Part shown: in pieces, positions 27,498-36,530 of the stretch
Layout: every line of letters begins with the position of its first letter
Position numbering within the stretch: position 1 is the stretch's first letter
Assembly: GCF_003971255.1 (NCBI RefSeq)
Contig: NZ_CP034660.1
Coordinates: forward strand, 2,852,001-2,916,000
Reading direction: 5' to 3'
Source: Colwellia sp. Arc7-635
GTDB lineage: Bacteria; Pseudomonadota; Gammaproteobacteria; Enterobacterales; Alteromonadaceae
Length of the DNA stretch: 64,000 bases
Translations under genes and position numbers: made by a program
Notes under the pieces: model-generated
Told to the model about the DNA's origin: nothing
What the model saw: the letters and a program-made list of their open reading frames with translations, nothing else
The model's database searches: none

Positions 27498-28205
27498 TTA
27501 AAAAATGTTTTTTTGCATCATCGAATATAACCCTTTAACAGCAATAGGTTTTGTTAATGGAAATAACGGGTAGTTAACGGGAAGAGTATAATCCCCAACC
27601 ACTGTTACTACTTTGCCCTTTATCGAATCAACTGTGGCTACATAACTGTAATTTCTATCAAGCTCATTAATACGACGATTTAATAGCGACTGTGGTAATA
27701 ATGCATTAATTTCATACCCATCACTTCTCGTTTTAGCGATAATTAGAGCTGTTTCACCAATAAAGTTTGCAGTGATAGGACCAAAAAATCGTAGTTTTTT
27801 AGTCTTTGGTGGTTTAATTCCAGATGTTTTCATCGGAGTTTCAAACTTTTGCCAACTATTGCAGATTAAATTACCTTTAGGGTCTCTAATACCTAACTCA
27901 GCTATATTCTGAATATTAAAGTGCGCTTTGCGTAGCACTAATAAGGTTGTTGGTGTACAGAAAGGGGTAAGATTATCATTCTCAATAAAAAAATCATCAA
28001 GTTGTTTGAGTTGCTTATTTAGATCACTTTTAAACCAATTAAAGTCCACTTCTACTTGAGAGCGTAAAAAAGCTTTTTTAGAAAGTACTTCTAATGGGTA
28101 GTCAATCAGTATAACTAGCAATACACTAATACTAGCAATAACAAAGGCTTTAAATTTATACTGAAACTTTAGCACTATACAATTTCCAAAATGATTGATT
28201 TTCAA
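27498..28205 (-). CDS. CSS-motif sensor part (5' portion of a split CSS-EAL gene)
   Basis: These 235 residues comprise a first membrane helix (about 17-36), then a periplasmic CSS domain with cysteines in LTPFCTPTTLLVLRKA and GNLICNS. The frame stops at 27498 after ...LYSMMQKNIF, just where the second membrane helix and EAL domain should follow. The EAL frame is -1 relative to this one, and the two overlap for about 35 bases (27498-27533). CSS-motif EAL enzymes are periplasmic redox-responsive phosphodiesterases in E. coli and relatives. On its own this part would be a tail-less sensor. Confidence 0.75.
   Translation of the reverse strand: MKINHFGNCIVLKFQYKFKAFVIASISVLLVILIDYPLEVLSKKAFLRSQVEVDFNWFKSDLNKQLKQLDDFFIENDNLTPFCTPTTLLVLRKAHFNIQNIAELGIRDPKGNLICNSWQKFETPMKTSGIKPPKTKKLRFFGPITANFIGETALIIAKTRSDGYEINALLPQSLLNRRINELDRNYSYVATVDSIKGKVVTVVGDYTLPVNYPLFPLTKPIAVKGLYSMMQKNIF
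27507..27513 (-). promoter_or_regulatory. Possible -1 frameshift heptamer A AAA AAC
   Basis: On the - strand the zero-frame codons CAA AAA AAC place A-AAA-AAC in exact X-XXY-YYZ register. Two codons then precede the zero-frame TAA. A -1 slip leads directly into the EAL frame. A G-run at 27531-27533 is an equally good site for a plain one-base deletion. Confidence 0.4.
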
Positions 28206-28327
28206 AATTTCAATAAATAGAACTATAGACTATCAATAAATTAATTTATATAAGCACTTAAATTTTACTTTTTGACCATAAACATTATGACGTTCAATAT
28301 TATGTGTCAGCTTATAATTTAAAGTTA

Positions 28328-28461
28328 ATCAGGCCCTCCATAATAGCTTTGACTAAGCGCGGTAACAGGTTTAGCAGTGCACATTCAACGATCTATAAAT
28401 AATCGTTTTAATCGAATATCCTAAAGACAGTTTGTACAAAAATAATTATGGGTGGCCTGAT
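28328..28461. repeat. Dispersed inverted-repeat element, family C, copy 1 (134 bp)
   Basis: The ends ATCAGGCCCTCCATAAT (28328-28344) and ATTATGGGTGGCCTGAT (28445-28461) are inverse at 15 of 17 positions. Similar ends recur at 32440-32679. It has no gene. It lies between the CSS sensor ORF and the small gene at 28531. Confidence 0.75.
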
Positions 28462-28530
28462 AAATTTTTAGGTTTAAAAAAGGTGTGATGGTAGGCTTAG
28501 CAAAAAATAAATAAGCACAAGGATGAAATT

Positions 28531-28878
28531 ATGACAGATTATTCTGAAAGACAGAAAATAGCCGAAAAATATCTGAAAGAAATGCTGGAAGCAGATGACA
28601 CAAAGAACTTTGATTTGTATACGATGCGTTACGAAGATAAGTACCTTAGAAACTTTTCGATAGAGAGGTTTTCAGAAGACATAAAGGAGATGCATGAAAG
28701 AAACGGCATGAATACTGGCTATGAGTTTCTAAGTACTTTGAGAAACTTTAGTTTCAATGGTTTAGATATTTTCAGGTTCGTTTGGAAAGGTATCTATGAA
28801 AAGCGGGATGCAGTGATCGAAATTGATATATATAAGAAAAATGGAGATTGGTACATTATTCAGTCGGCCGTTCATTAA
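28531..28878 (+). CDS. Small acidic cytoplasmic protein, unknown
   Basis: 115 residues from ATG 28531 with AAGGA 8 bases upstream. It has no signal peptide or membrane segment. It begins with a helical, charged stretch (SERQKIAEKYLKEMLEADD) and ends with beta strands (DIFRFVWKGIYEKRDAVIEIDIYKKNGDWYIIQSAVH). This is the general shape of NTF2-like or DUF4440-type small proteins, but I do not recognise a family. It is flanked on both sides by dispersed inverted-repeat elements. The ribosome-binding sequence and amino-acid composition support a real gene. Confidence 0.6.
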   Translation: MTDYSERQKIAEKYLKEMLEADDTKNFDLYTMRYEDKYLRNFSIERFSEDIKEMHERNGMNTGYEFLSTLRNFSFNGLDIFRFVWKGIYEKRDAVIEIDIYKKNGDWYIIQSAVH

Positions 28879-28925
28879 GGCATTGGATAAAATCTGACAA
28901 TAAATAAAAATTAACACAATTAGAG

Positions 28926-29131
28926 AATTAGCAGGACATCCATTCTAAATACTGACATATATTCGGGCTATGGCTTATTATTTATGCTCCAAATAAGTTG
29001 CGAACTAAGAAATACCTTAAAACATTGTTACCCAAGCGTGATAGATACACTTGTCCTCTCTAAATTGCGCGTTCACCCTCGCTTAATTAAATATCACAAC
29101 GTTAAAGTTTAGAATGAGCGCCCTGCTAATT
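28926..29131. repeat. Dispersed inverted-repeat element, family D, copy 1 (206 bp)
   Basis: The ends AATTAGCAGGACATCC... (28926-28949) and the inverse ...GGCG-type end CCCTGCTAATT (29108-29131) match at 20 of 24 positions. It lies in the 665-base gap after the 28531 gene. The remainder of that gap (29132-29543) shows no coding frame; a fragment resembling a family C end (GGGCCATATA) lies at 29465-29474. Confidence 0.7.
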
Positions 29132-29543
29132 TCTAAGAATAATGATTTTTATAGGTTTGAGTGAAAGAAATAAATAGTCTTGCCTGTCTTATGCTTTTAG
29201 GTATGAAAACTACTTTTTGAAAAGTCTCATCAATTTAATGTATTCAAAGCTATTGAACCTTTTTAGAACGTTAAGTCACGGTAATAGCTCTATATATGAC
29301 TTGATTTAATGGGCTTTATATTCTGAATGGAAGATGCTTTTTAAAAATAACTACCCAGTTTAAGTCACCTAACAATGTAAGCAATTCGCATGCTGGTAGT
29401 AGCTTAGATACTTTATCTATTAGGTAAGGTAACAACGTACGCTCATTTGCTACTTATTTGTGGTGGGCCATATAAAAGTAAGGCTAATCTAGTGAAATAA
29501 AGCTATGAGAAAGCGTTAAATATAAAATTATTAGAGGTACATA

Positions 29544-30146
29544 ATGGAATTTACGAATAAACGCACCATCCTAATTACGGCATCTTTATTGTTGGTGTTG
29601 GCGATAACACAGGCTATTTATACGACCCTTTATATGGCTGAAATTAGCTATTCAAGGCAAATTGCATGGGGGCTAGAAGCAGTGGTATTTACTGTTCTTG
29701 TCGCTTTTGCTAGTGCGGCTATGCTGCAGGCAAAAAACTGTCAACTGGGCTGGTCTGCTATTGCCTTTAGTGCAGTGCTTAACATAGTACAGGTGAGTAT
29801 TGGCTTAACTTTGTTTTCATCATTTGGCAAAGTTGCGGGTGCCGTTGAAGGGGCACAACCCTTAATTGGCGGTGTGGTTGCTTTGTCTTTCATGATTTAC
29901 TATGCAGCCAAAGTATTATTGGGGTTAGCAGCACTGGTTTTTGGAATGACAAGTATGGCTAAAGGTGGCAAAGCGATAGGAGGCCTTACAGCGTTAGCGG
30001 GTGTGGTTGCTATGTTTTCTAATAGTATTTTAATTATCTTTGGCCGAGATGGCCTTCTTCCATCAGGTGTTGCTGGCGCCTCAGGCATGGTTGCGACGTT
30101 ACTTTTAGCGATATGTTTGATAAGTGTTTACCGTAAGGAAGGTTGA
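29544..30146 (+). CDS. Multi-pass membrane protein, unknown
   Basis: 200 residues from ATG 29544 with GAGG 7 bases upstream. There are about six hydrophobic helices (about 9-30, 41-62, 70-93, 105-138, 143-168 and 173-193), with no long soluble domain. Glycine- and alanine-rich helices and a short basic C-terminus (VYRKEG) are seen. No signature motif is recognised and the function is unknown. It stands between family D repeat copies and shows no operon partner. Confidence 0.65.
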   Translation: MEFTNKRTILITASLLLVLAITQAIYTTLYMAEISYSRQIAWGLEAVVFTVLVAFASAAMLQAKNCQLGWSAIAFSAVLNIVQVSIGLTLFSSFGKVAGAVEGAQPLIGGVVALSFMIYYAAKVLLGLAALVFGMTSMAKGGKAIGGLTALAGVVAMFSNSILIIFGRDGLLPSGVAGASGMVATLLLAICLISVYRKEG

Positions 30147-30173
30147 GGCTTAATGTCTCACTAATGAGCGAAT

Positions 30174-30243
30174 AATTGCAGGGACACACACTCTAAATAC
30201 AATATCACCAATATTAAAATTTAAAATGAGTGTCCCGCTAATT
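30174..30243. repeat. Dispersed inverted-repeat element, family D, copy 2 (70 bp)
   Basis: The ends AATTGCAGGGACACACACTC (30174-30193) and the inverse GAGTGTCCCGCTAATT end at 30243 match at 18 of 24 positions and resemble copy 1 at 28926-29131. The short interior suggests an internally deleted form. It overlaps the 3' end region of the sigma factor gene. Confidence 0.65.
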
Positions 30244-30254
30244 TCTTGGATTTA

Positions 30255-31400
30255 TCATAGAAATGTAGCAAAGCGACCACTGTTATATAAGCCTATTAAT
30301 AATCCTGACCCACCGCCTAAAAAGCCAACGATCAAACCAAATCGGCACCAAAATTTGTCTTTGCTCGATTGTGTGATTAAAGCTGTGTTTATGAATTCTG
30401 TTTTATTTGATGCGATATATACTAATTCATTTACGCCTTTTGTAGATCGATAAATAACAAGAAATAGCGCAATAAAACATAAACAAGGCATTAACCAACC
30501 AACTGTTAACTCATAACTTAACGTAAGAAGAATACCGTTAATAAATAATTGAAATGCAGTTTTATTACGTAATGATACAAGCTGTTTTTTTTGGTTTTCA
30601 TTGACTGATTTTTCTATCACTTTAGACATACCAATATAGCTACCCAATATGCCTAAAACAGCTCCTAACATTGCGCCACCAAGCGTTAATAGTATTTTCA
30701 ACAACCAGTGACTTTGACTACTGACAATACTTTTAGTAGCGACTGCAGCCGCCACGGGTGTACTTACAGAAAGCCCAGATAAAACTAACGCAGTTAAACC
30801 AAAAGGACTGGTTGATAAAATAACCTTGCCGTAACGTGCAAGTACTTTGTCTTTGATAAGTGCACGAACTCGACTTAAACGCTTTCTAACCGTTGCTTCA
30901 TTTAACCCCAGTAACAAAGCGACAGATTGGCTATTTTGCTGTTCTCGGTAATATAGCAGTACTATTTCTCGACTTTCATCGGGCAGCTCTGCTAAGAGCG
31001 TTTTGATCAAAGCGTTTTGTTCTTCACGCAATAAATTGACATCAGCTGAATGGCTTGGATCAACCAGAGTAGCAAGTAAGTCATCCGTTTCATCACCTTT
31101 TACATTACGGTTAACCCTTTCATCTCTTAAATGATTTAACGCGGTGTAACGAGTTATTTGGCGAACCCAAGGCAAAAAGCTAATGTTTTCCTTTAGTTGA
31201 TCAATATCTCGCCAGACCTTAATAAAAACTTTTTGACTTACATCTTCACTGCTATCAAGATCTTTGGTAATAGCTAACGCTATGGAGCCTACGGTATTTT
31301 TTAATTGCTCAATTAAACGGGTAAAAGCTATTTGATCACCCGACTTTGCTAAAGCTATATCAGGAAGTAATTGTTGTTCATTATTAAATAACATATTCAT
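30255..31400 (-). CDS. ECF-type sigma factor with C-terminal membrane domain
   Basis: 381 residues from ATG 31400, which overlaps the stop of the upstream hydrolase gene (ATGA) and has AGGGAG just upstream. Region 2 is at about 10-90 (SSEDVSQKVFIKVWRDIDQL, FLPWVRQITRYTALNHLRD). Region 4 is at about 145-190 (LPDESREIVLLYYREQQNSQSVALLLGLNEATVRKRLSRVRALI). The second half has about five membrane helices, with a glycine-rich stretch (LGGAMLGAVLGILGSYIG). Fusion of a sigma factor to a membrane domain suggests a built-in anchoring or anti-sigma function. Coupling to the hydrolase suggests a shared response. Confidence 0.85.
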   Translation of the reverse strand: MNMLFNNEQQLLPDIALAKSGDQIAFTRLIEQLKNTVGSIALAITKDLDSSEDVSQKVFIKVWRDIDQLKENISFLPWVRQITRYTALNHLRDERVNRNVKGDETDDLLATLVDPSHSADVNLLREEQNALIKTLLAELPDESREIVLLYYREQQNSQSVALLLGLNEATVRKRLSRVRALIKDKVLARYGKVILSTSPFGLTALVLSGLSVSTPVAAAVATKSIVSSQSHWLLKILLTLGGAMLGAVLGILGSYIGMSKVIEKSVNENQKKQLVSLRNKTAFQLFINGILLTLSYELTVGWLMPCLCFIALFLVIYRSTKGVNELVYIASNKTEFINTALITQSSKDKFWCRFGLIVGFLGGGSGLLIGLYNSGRFATFL

Positions 31401-32272
31401 AAAACTCCCTTTAAGAATAAATCTGTTTCTGCCATTAGCCATTTAGCATCATCCCACATAATAAAATGTCGAGTATTAGCATTGGTAATTAAATGAGCAT
31501 TAGGTACATTGTCTATTTGTTGTTGATACAAGGCAGTAGCAAATTCACGTGATTGTTCGTTCTGAAACGCACCTTGCGCAGCTATTAGTAATAAAGGCGT
31601 TTGCACTTTTTTTAATGGCTCCCTTAAATCATTAACTAATAAAAAATGTAAAGCTGAAGCCACTGTTTTTTGATCAGACGCTTTTGCCATAGCAATAATA
31701 GCCTCTTGATCTTTAACCGATGTTGCTTGTATAAGGATGGTGTGTTTGGTCATATACGCCATTTGTTCAGCCGAAGCTTGTTGATACATATTACGTATGT
31801 AATCAGCTTGTTGTTGCATGTCATTAACAGTAGTGGAAGATGTATTAGTAAATATTGGCGCAATATAGGGTAAGCCATCTACCGCAACAATTGCCGAAAA
31901 TAATGCTTCATTGTCTATCGCCAAACTGTAGGATAAAAATGCGCCTAAGCTATGTCCGATTAATATCGTTTTTTGTAATCCATTCGTTTTTATGTAGCTT
32001 AATAATTCAGACTTAACTTGAGGCATTATGTTATCTGCTGCAGCACAAGGAGCGGTATTAGCAAAACCTGCGATGCTTAGCGTATGGACTTGGTAGTTTT
32101 TTGCCAAGTAATGTGCAGTTTTCTGCCAAACACGCCCGTCACTCATTAAGCCCGGAATTAAAATAATAGGCTTCCCTTGCCCATGTACTTCAACATTAAT
32201 ACAACTCTCTGCTTGAATGGCGAAACTCAACATTAATATCATCATCGTTACTAGTCGTAATTTATTCATCAT
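31397..32272 (-). CDS. Exported alpha/beta-hydrolase
   Basis: This 291-residue protein has a signal peptide (KLRLVTMMILMLSFAIQAES). The alpha/beta-hydrolase fold follows: oxyanion strand IILIPGLMSDGRVW, nucleophile elbow GHSLGAFL, likely acid LLLIAAQGAF...region, and the terminal histidine in NTRHFIMWDD. The mature part is probably periplasmic. The gene overlaps the start of the membrane-tailed sigma factor by 4 bases (ATGA), so the two are co-translated. The substrate is unknown; an esterase or haloperoxidase-like fold member is a family-level guess. Confidence 0.85.
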   Translation of the reverse strand: MMNKLRLVTMMILMLSFAIQAESCINVEVHGQGKPIILIPGLMSDGRVWQKTAHYLAKNYQVHTLSIAGFANTAPCAAADNIMPQVKSELLSYIKTNGLQKTILIGHSLGAFLSYSLAIDNEALFSAIVAVDGLPYIAPIFTNTSSTTVNDMQQQADYIRNMYQQASAEQMAYMTKHTILIQATSVKDQEAIIAMAKASDQKTVASALHFLLVNDLREPLKKVQTPLLLIAAQGAFQNEQSREFATALYQQQIDNVPNAHLITNANTRHFIMWDDAKWLMAETDLFLKGVL

Positions 32273-32439
32273 TATTCCTTAAACTATAATATAGGAAGTA
32301 AATAACCGCCTATTTCATAACCAAGACACCATGACTTTTTACTTTGTGACATTTATTCGATTTATTTTCGAAACCTCATGTAACATTTAGACTAAGTTTG
32401 TCTATAGAGTGAGTCATCTTAAAAATTGATCAGGAATTG

Positions 32440-32679
32440 TTCAGGCCCCCCATAATAACGACTAAGACTAATGATATATTCAGCTGTACACCTGAAAAAT
32501 CATAAGTTATAGCTTAAATCGACTCGTCTAAAAGTCATTTTTTAACACTAATTATTATGAGTGGCCATATAGAATTTTTGATGGGTGGCCAGATAAGCTT
32601 TTAACCTATGGTTATCCACCGGTTTAGCTCAAATGCAAAAGACTAAAATATTTTGTGAATTAATCAAGCCCATCATAAT
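32440..32679. repeat. Cluster of family C element ends
   Basis: The end TTCAGGCCCCCCATAAT (32440-32456) and its inverse partner ATTATGAGTGGCCATAT (32564-32580) frame about 141 bases. A second end ATGGGTGGCCAGAT (32581-32594) follows immediately. ATCAAGCCCATCATAAT (32663-32679) is a further end. This looks like nested or tandem insertions of the element at 28328. The rest of the 647-base gap before ybiT (32273-32439, 32680-32919) has no gene. Confidence 0.7.
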
Positions 32680-32919
32680 AGCTGTTATTCAAAGTGGCTC
32701 ATTGTTACTTCATCCTCTTTAACGCGCCTTCTATCGGTTATTACAAGTACTTCCCCTATTTTCATATTCAAGATTAAGTAAAGTTAGGTAAATGCTCTAC
32801 TTTCGCTAATCCTTAAACACCTGTATAATCGCGCGCATTATTTTACATTTTTTATAGTTGTTATAGTTATGAGTTAGCGCTTCAACTTAACTCATCTAAA
32901 CACTCGCTACGGAACCTCT

Positions 32920-34512
32920 ATGTTAGCTGCAAACAATATTACCCAACAGTTCGGCGCTAAGCCGTTATTTGAAAACATTTCACAAAAATTTGGTGGTGGA
33001 AATCGCTATGGTTTAATCGGCGCTAATGGCTGTGGTAAATCAACCTTTATGAAAATTTTGGGTGGTGATTTAGAGCAAACATCTGGCAACGTTAATTTAG
33101 ACCCTAACGAGCGCATTGGTAAGTTACGCCAAGACCAGTTTGGCTTCGAAGAGTGTTCAGTTGTTGATACTGTGATCATGGGCCATACCAAGTTATGGGC
33201 GATAAAAGAAGAGCGTGACGCTATCTATGCTTTGCCAGAAATGAGCGAAGCAGACGGTATGCGTGCCGGTGATTTAGAAGCTGAATATGCTGAAATGGAT
33301 GGTTACAGCGCAGAAAGCCGTGCTGGTGAACTATTAATGGGCGTAGGTATTCCGGTTGATCAACATTACGGTTTAATGAGTGATGTTGCCCCAGGTTGGA
33401 AATTGCGTGTACTTTTAGCACAAGCATTGTTTTCTAACCCAGATATATTGTTACTTGATGAGCCAACCAACAACTTGGACATTCACACCATTCAATGGTT
33501 AGAAGAAACCTTGAACGAGCGTGACTCAACCATGATCATCATCTCGCATGACCGTCATTTTTTAAACAGTGTTTGTACACATATGGCTGATTTGGATTAC
33601 GGTGAGTTACGCGTATTCCCAGGTAACTATGATGAGTACATGCTAGCGTCTACACAAGCTAGAGCACAATTGATGTCAGACAATGCGAAGAAAAAAGCAC
33701 AAATTGGTGAGCTACAAGCTTTCGTTGCACGCTTTTCTGCTAATGCTTCAAAAGCTAAGCAAGCAACATCACGTGCTAAGCAAATCGATAAAATTCAATT
33801 AGCTGATGTAAAAGCTTCCAGCCGTGTTAACCCATTTATTCGCTTTGAACAAGAAAAGAAATTATTCCGTAATGCACTAATCATGGAAGGCACAAGCAAG
33901 AGCTTTGACGACAACAAAGTGCTGAACGACATCAACCTGATGATTGAGGTTGGCGAACGTGTCGCTATTATCGGCCAAAATGGTGTCGGTAAAACTACGT
34001 TCTTACGCACTATTATGGGTGAAGCTGACTATAAACCAACATCAGGTTTATACACTTGGTCTGAAAACGTCAACATTGGTTACTACGCACAAGACCATAG
34101 TCATGAGTTTGAAAATGACATGACTTTATTTGAGTGGATGAGCCAATGGCGTCAACCTACTGATGATGAACAAGCGGTTCGTGGTTATTTAGGTCGATTA
34201 TTATTCTCTGCTGATGATATTAATAAATCAGTAAAAGTGCTTTCTGGTGGTGAACAAGGTCGTATGTTGTTTGGTAAAATCATGATGCAAAAACCAAATA
34301 TTTTGGTTATGGATGAACCGACTAACCATATGGATATGGAGTCTATTGAATCATTGAATATGGCGATGGAGCAATTTGAAGGCACTATTTTATTCGTCAG
34401 TCATGACCGTGAGTTTGTTTCAAGTTTAGCCACACGTATTATTGAATTAGAAACAGGTAGCTACACTGACTTCGCTGGTACTTACGACGAGTACTTAGCG
34501 TCACAAGTTTAA
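32920..34512 (+). CDS. ybiT: ABC-F family ATPase YbiT
   Basis: This 530-residue protein is nearly the length of the E. coli protein and matches it over long stretches ([31 protein letters not shown]-type linker, EWMSQW). It has two ABC domains with Walker A sites GANGCGKST and GQNGVGKTT, signature and Walker B motifs ([11 protein letters not shown] and [11 protein letters not shown]), and SHDRHF/SHDREF switch loops, joined by the KKKAQI...RQ linker. ABC-F proteins act on the ribosome and lack membrane domains. It is followed by a terminator and then rlmJ. Confidence 0.95.
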   Translation: MLAANNITQQFGAKPLFENISQKFGGGNRYGLIGANGCGKSTFMKILGGDLEQTSGNVNLDPNERIGKLRQDQFGFEECSVVDTVIMGHTKLWAIKEERDAIYALPEMSEADGMRAGDLEAEYAEMDGYSAESRAGELLMGVGIPVDQHYGLMSDVAPGWKLRVLLAQALFSNPDILLLDEPTNNLDIHTIQWLEETLNERDSTMIIISHDRHFLNSVCTHMADLDYGELRVFPGNYDEYMLASTQARAQLMSDNAKKKAQIGELQAFVARFSANASKAKQATSRAKQIDKIQLADVKASSRVNPFIRFEQEKKLFRNALIMEGTSKSFDDNKVLNDINLMIEVGERVAIIGQNGVGKTTFLRTIMGEADYKPTSGLYTWSENVNIGYYAQDHSHEFENDMTLFEWMSQWRQPTDDEQAVRGYLGRLLFSADDINKSVKVLSGGEQGRMLFGKIMMQKPNILVMDEPTNHMDMESIESLNMAMEQFEGTILFVSHDREFVSSLATRIIELETGSYTDFAGTYDEYLASQV

Positions 34513-34557
34513 GTTAGGCAGCACGTTAAGCGTTAAACGCACTTCAACAGACGCTAA

Positions 34558-34596
34558 TAAAGGTATCATAAGTACATTCTGATACCTTTATTTTTT
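34558..34596 (+). terminator. Rho-independent terminator after ybiT
   Basis: TAAAGGTATCA and TGATACCTTTA form an 11-bp stem, with an 11-base loop, followed by TTTTTT. Confidence 0.85.
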
Positions 34597-34640
34597 ATTC
34601 TATACCCTTGGTATTAATCTCAACATTTTAAGGAAGCTTT

Positions 34641-35483
34641 GTGCTTAGTTATCGCCACGCTTTTCATGCCGGCAATTTTGCTGATGTGCTAAAACATTCT
34701 GTACTTACACTAGTACTTGAATACATGACCCGAAAAGATAAAGGCTTTTATTACATCGATAGCCATTCAGGCGCAGGCATGTATCAATTAGCTGATGAAT
34801 ATGCACAAAAAACCGGTGAGTATAAAGACGGTATTGCAAAATTAATCGAAAATGACGACTTACCTGAAGCTTTACAGCCTTACATTGATTTAGTAAAAGA
34901 CTTAAACCGTGAATCGGATGAACTTGCTCTTTATCCTGGCTCGCCGGGTATTGCTCGGCAATTTACCCGTCGACAAGACAGCGTGCATTTATTTGAGTTG
35001 CACCCTACTGACATTGAACATTTAAAAGAATACAGCCAACGTTGGAATAAGTCTCACGTTAAACAATCTGATGGGTATCAAGGTGTATTAGGTTTAGTGC
35101 CGCCGCCAAACCGTCGTGGTGTGGTGTTAATTGATCCTCCTTATGAATTAAAAGAAGATTATTTAAAAGCCGTTCGTACCATTGTTAATGCGTATAAAAA
35201 GTTTGCCACTGGCACTTACATTTTGTGGTATCCAGTCGTTAAACGTGAACTTGTCGAGCAAATGCAAGACGCCTTTACAAAAAGCGAAGTACGTAACTTA
35301 CTGCAAGTTGAGTTTTGTCAAAAAGCCGATACCTTAGAGTATGGCATGACAGGTACTGGCTTGTTTATTGTTAACCCTCCTTGGCAATTAAAAACACAAT
35401 TAAACGAGATACTTCCCTATTTAAAAGCAAACCTAGGTAGTGAAGAAACCCAGTTTACCTTACAACAACTTATTGCTGAATAA
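34641..35483 (+). CDS. rlmJ: 23S rRNA (adenine-2030-N6)-methyltransferase
   Basis: 280 residues; the start is GTG 34641 with AAGGA upstream. Typical RlmJ sequence is visible: LSYRHAFHAGNFADVLKHSVL at the start, YIDSHSGAGMY (SAM site region), YPGSPGIARQ and the catalytic IDPPYE motif. It methylates A2030 of 23S rRNA using SAM. Length matches the family. The promoter is presumably within the short spacer after the ybiT terminator. Confidence 0.95.
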   Translation: MLSYRHAFHAGNFADVLKHSVLTLVLEYMTRKDKGFYYIDSHSGAGMYQLADEYAQKTGEYKDGIAKLIENDDLPEALQPYIDLVKDLNRESDELALYPGSPGIARQFTRRQDSVHLFELHPTDIEHLKEYSQRWNKSHVKQSDGYQGVLGLVPPPNRRGVVLIDPPYELKEDYLKAVRTIVNAYKKFATGTYILWYPVVKRELVEQMQDAFTKSEVRNLLQVEFCQKADTLEYGMTGTGLFIVNPPWQLKTQLNEILPYLKANLGSEETQFTLQQLIAE

Positions 35484-35515
35484 GTTGTTGTAAGTAAGTA
35501 AGTAAGTAGATAAAC

Positions 35516-36364
35516 CTAAGGTAGCGAAACAAGCGTTTTTACCTGCGCTAAGTAGCTACGTGACACGGGTACAAGCTGTTTATTAACCAGTTTTAACAAT
35601 AGCTTTCGCCCTTCCTTTTCTTCTCCCACTACCGCCTCTTTTGCTACCCACCAAGACCGATGTGTTTGTACACCAGGATAGTCCGCTAAAAATGCTAAAG
35701 CATCTTTAAAGCGCATTAAAAGCAAGTGATGACCTTTATCGGTATGAACTTTCAAGTAATGATCATCCATTTCTAAACAAAGTAACTGTCCCCGCTTTTC
35801 TAATGGTAACTTCAGCATGAATTCAATGAATTTTTTATTCGTTGTTTCGACATGGCTTCCTTGTTGCTCAAGCAACTGCTTTTGCTGTTGCTGTAATTGT
35901 TGCTTTTGTAATTGAAAATGGTTTTTTACCGTGTAAATGAAAGAAATCAACCCTCCCATGATAAAAGTTCTCAGCATCATTTGTGGTACCAAGGATAGGT
36001 AAGGCGCTGGAATATCAAAAAATAGCATAACAATAAAAGGCACTACGAAGCTCATGATGACACTGCCGATTGTTGCTAAAAATACAATACGACACCAGTA
36101 CTTCGAAAAAATGGTATTAGGCCGTTTTTGCAAAAAATCATTGCCAAAATAGATGATGGGTGAATAAATAAAGTAGCCACTAAAACAAAGCAGCAGCCAA
36201 AATAGCCCGCCATTGAGTAAACCAACATTATCCATACCAAAAGGGGTTAACAAAGCTAAAACACTAGCAATAATGACAATTAGCATAGCATCTGTCTTAA
36301 TCTTATTTATATCCCACTTTACTATTTTATCTTTATTTTCAATGGGTAATTCACGATTCGTCAA
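35516..36364 (-). CDS. LytTR DNA-binding regulator with N-terminal membrane domain
   Basis: This 282-residue protein has four membrane helices (about 26-44, 53-70, 88-115 and 125-148). A glutamine-rich coiled coil (about 150-175, LQKQQLQQQQKQLLEQQ) and a LytTR domain (about 180-280; LLCLEMDDHYLKVHTDKGHHLLLMRFKDAL, HRSWWVAKEAV, SRSYLAQVKTL) follow. It is a membrane-bound transcription factor that could sense a membrane signal. It is divergent from the DUF2141/carotenoid oxygenase pair across 166 bases and is a candidate regulator of them. Confidence 0.85.
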   Translation of the reverse strand: MTNRELPIENKDKIVKWDINKIKTDAMLIVIIASVLALLTPFGMDNVGLLNGGLFWLLLCFSGYFIYSPIIYFGNDFLQKRPNTIFSKYWCRIVFLATIGSVIMSFVVPFIVMLFFDIPAPYLSLVPQMMLRTFIMGGLISFIYTVKNHFQLQKQQLQQQQKQLLEQQGSHVETTNKKFIEFMLKLPLEKRGQLLCLEMDDHYLKVHTDKGHHLLLMRFKDALAFLADYPGVQTHRSWWVAKEAVVGEEKEGRKLLLKLVNKQLVPVSRSYLAQVKTLVSLP

Positions 36365-36530
36365 TGGTACATCGGCCTTTTTGGTTATTTATACGAAGAA
36401 TTTGTGTTATTTCACGAACTCTTGATTTTATTTTTAGTTTTGACATTTTATCCTCTTTCCTCATCGAAACAATGATAACAATTTATTTAAACGCTTATTT
36501 AAATGTTAAGAAAATAAAAAGGAAAATAAA

